DNA from: Earliella scabrosa | Lineage: Eukaryota; Basidiomycota; Agaricomycetes; Polyporales; Polyporaceae | Length of the DNA: 64,000 nucleotides | Assembly (NCBI GenBank): GCA_022605405.1 | Contig: JABYQQ010000009.1 | Span: 1,550,001-1,614,000 of the forward strand | Direction: 5' to 3' | Shown: positions 63,878-64,000 of the stretch, piece after piece | Layout: each line of letters starts with the position of its first letter | How positions within the stretch are numbered: position 1 is the stretch's first letter | The notes under the pieces: model-generated | Database searches by the model: none | What the model was told of the DNA's origin: nothing | The model's input: the letters and a program-made list of their open reading frames with translations, nothing else | Position numbers and translations under genes: made by a program

Positions 63878-64000
63878 CTCGCAGAGCGGGGAGGACGCCG
63901 GCCTGGAGCGAGTCGTCGTCCGAGATGACTCGGATGTTCCGCACATCTGGCGAGATCATGAACATCAGCGTTAACTGGTGTTCTCGCGAGATCAATGATG
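63873..64000 (-). CDS. Partial minus-strand gene, C-terminal end
   Basis: The frame is open from the window edge to TAG at 63873-63875. The last 42 residues include EHQLTLMFMISPDVRNIRVI, SDDDSLQAGVLPAL and RE. This strand-helix pattern recalls the leucine-rich part of F-box-like proteins, but the fragment is too short to name. A splice site at the stop (AGA|GTAGGG) is an alternative reading. The gene begins beyond the window. Confidence 0.45.
   Translation of the reverse strand, partial: SLISREHQLTLMFMISPDVRNIRVISDDDSLQAGVLPALRE

Overview
The window is nuclear DNA of a filamentous basidiomycete, most likely an Agaricomycete (perhaps Polyporales-like; inference). The evidence is GC-rich sequence, many introns of about 50-70 nt with GT(A/G)NGT donors and CTNAN branch sites, and family content typical of these fungi: large F-box-like proteins, a DUF6534-type 7-TM protein, a Rtt109 acetyltransferase and a multi-exon SPO14-type phospholipase D. 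I found no transposase, reverse transcriptase, rRNA, convincing tRNA or CRISPR array.

Layout. 1-516: 3' end of an FAD monooxygenase. 1271-1945: small two-TM protein with PPxY motifs. 3548-10307: 25-exon phospholipase D (PX-PH-HKD-HKD). 10628-12592: F-box-like gene A. 12986-21315: 23-exon PRP8. 21875-26052: Ser/Pro-rich PH-domain protein. 26946-28040 (minus): COQ5, divergent from FCF2 (28207-29511, plus) over 166 bp. 30747-33428 (minus): low-complexity coiled-coil protein. 33429-38025: 4.6 kb with no recognisable gene. 38026-39750 (minus): RTT109. 40235-42763 (minus): DUF6534-like 7-TM protein in about twenty tiny exons. 42764-44932: no supported gene. 44933-47696 (minus): cullin-1/CDC53. 48418-50204: PHD-finger protein with SUMO-interaction-like motifs. 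50519-52445: SET domain fused to a TAD3/ADAT3 pseudo-deaminase. 52479-52943 (minus): TIGR04076-like protein. 53142-55092: F-box-like gene B, a paralogue of A. 55190-56957 (minus): a different, WD-like F-box protein. 57294-59820: SAP-domain protein. 60447-63201: long-chain acyl-CoA synthetase ending in SKL. 63471-63877: an 80-bp inverted repeat that overlaps the stop codon of a partial minus-strand gene running off the window.

How the genes relate. Most are housekeeping functions: splicing (PRP8), ubiquinone synthesis (COQ5), pre-rRNA processing (FCF2), H3K56 acetylation (RTT109), SCF ubiquitin ligation (cullin plus three F-box-type proteins), lipid signalling and activation (phospholipase D, peroxisomal acyl-CoA synthetase) and tRNA wobble editing (TAD3 part). 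I see no operon-like system. The most notable signals are the SET-TAD3 fusion, a 10-nt microexon conserved in both F-box paralogues, further microexons of 7-22 nt, three GC-AG introns, several stop-free introns whose length is a multiple of three, and the terminal inverted repeat. Exon boundaries were assigned by hand from reading frame, splice consensus and family similarity. They are firm for PRP8, phospholipase D, COQ5, FCF2, SET-TAD3 and acyl-CoA synthetase, and weaker for the minus-strand F-box gene at 55190-56957 and the first exons of the 7-TM gene.
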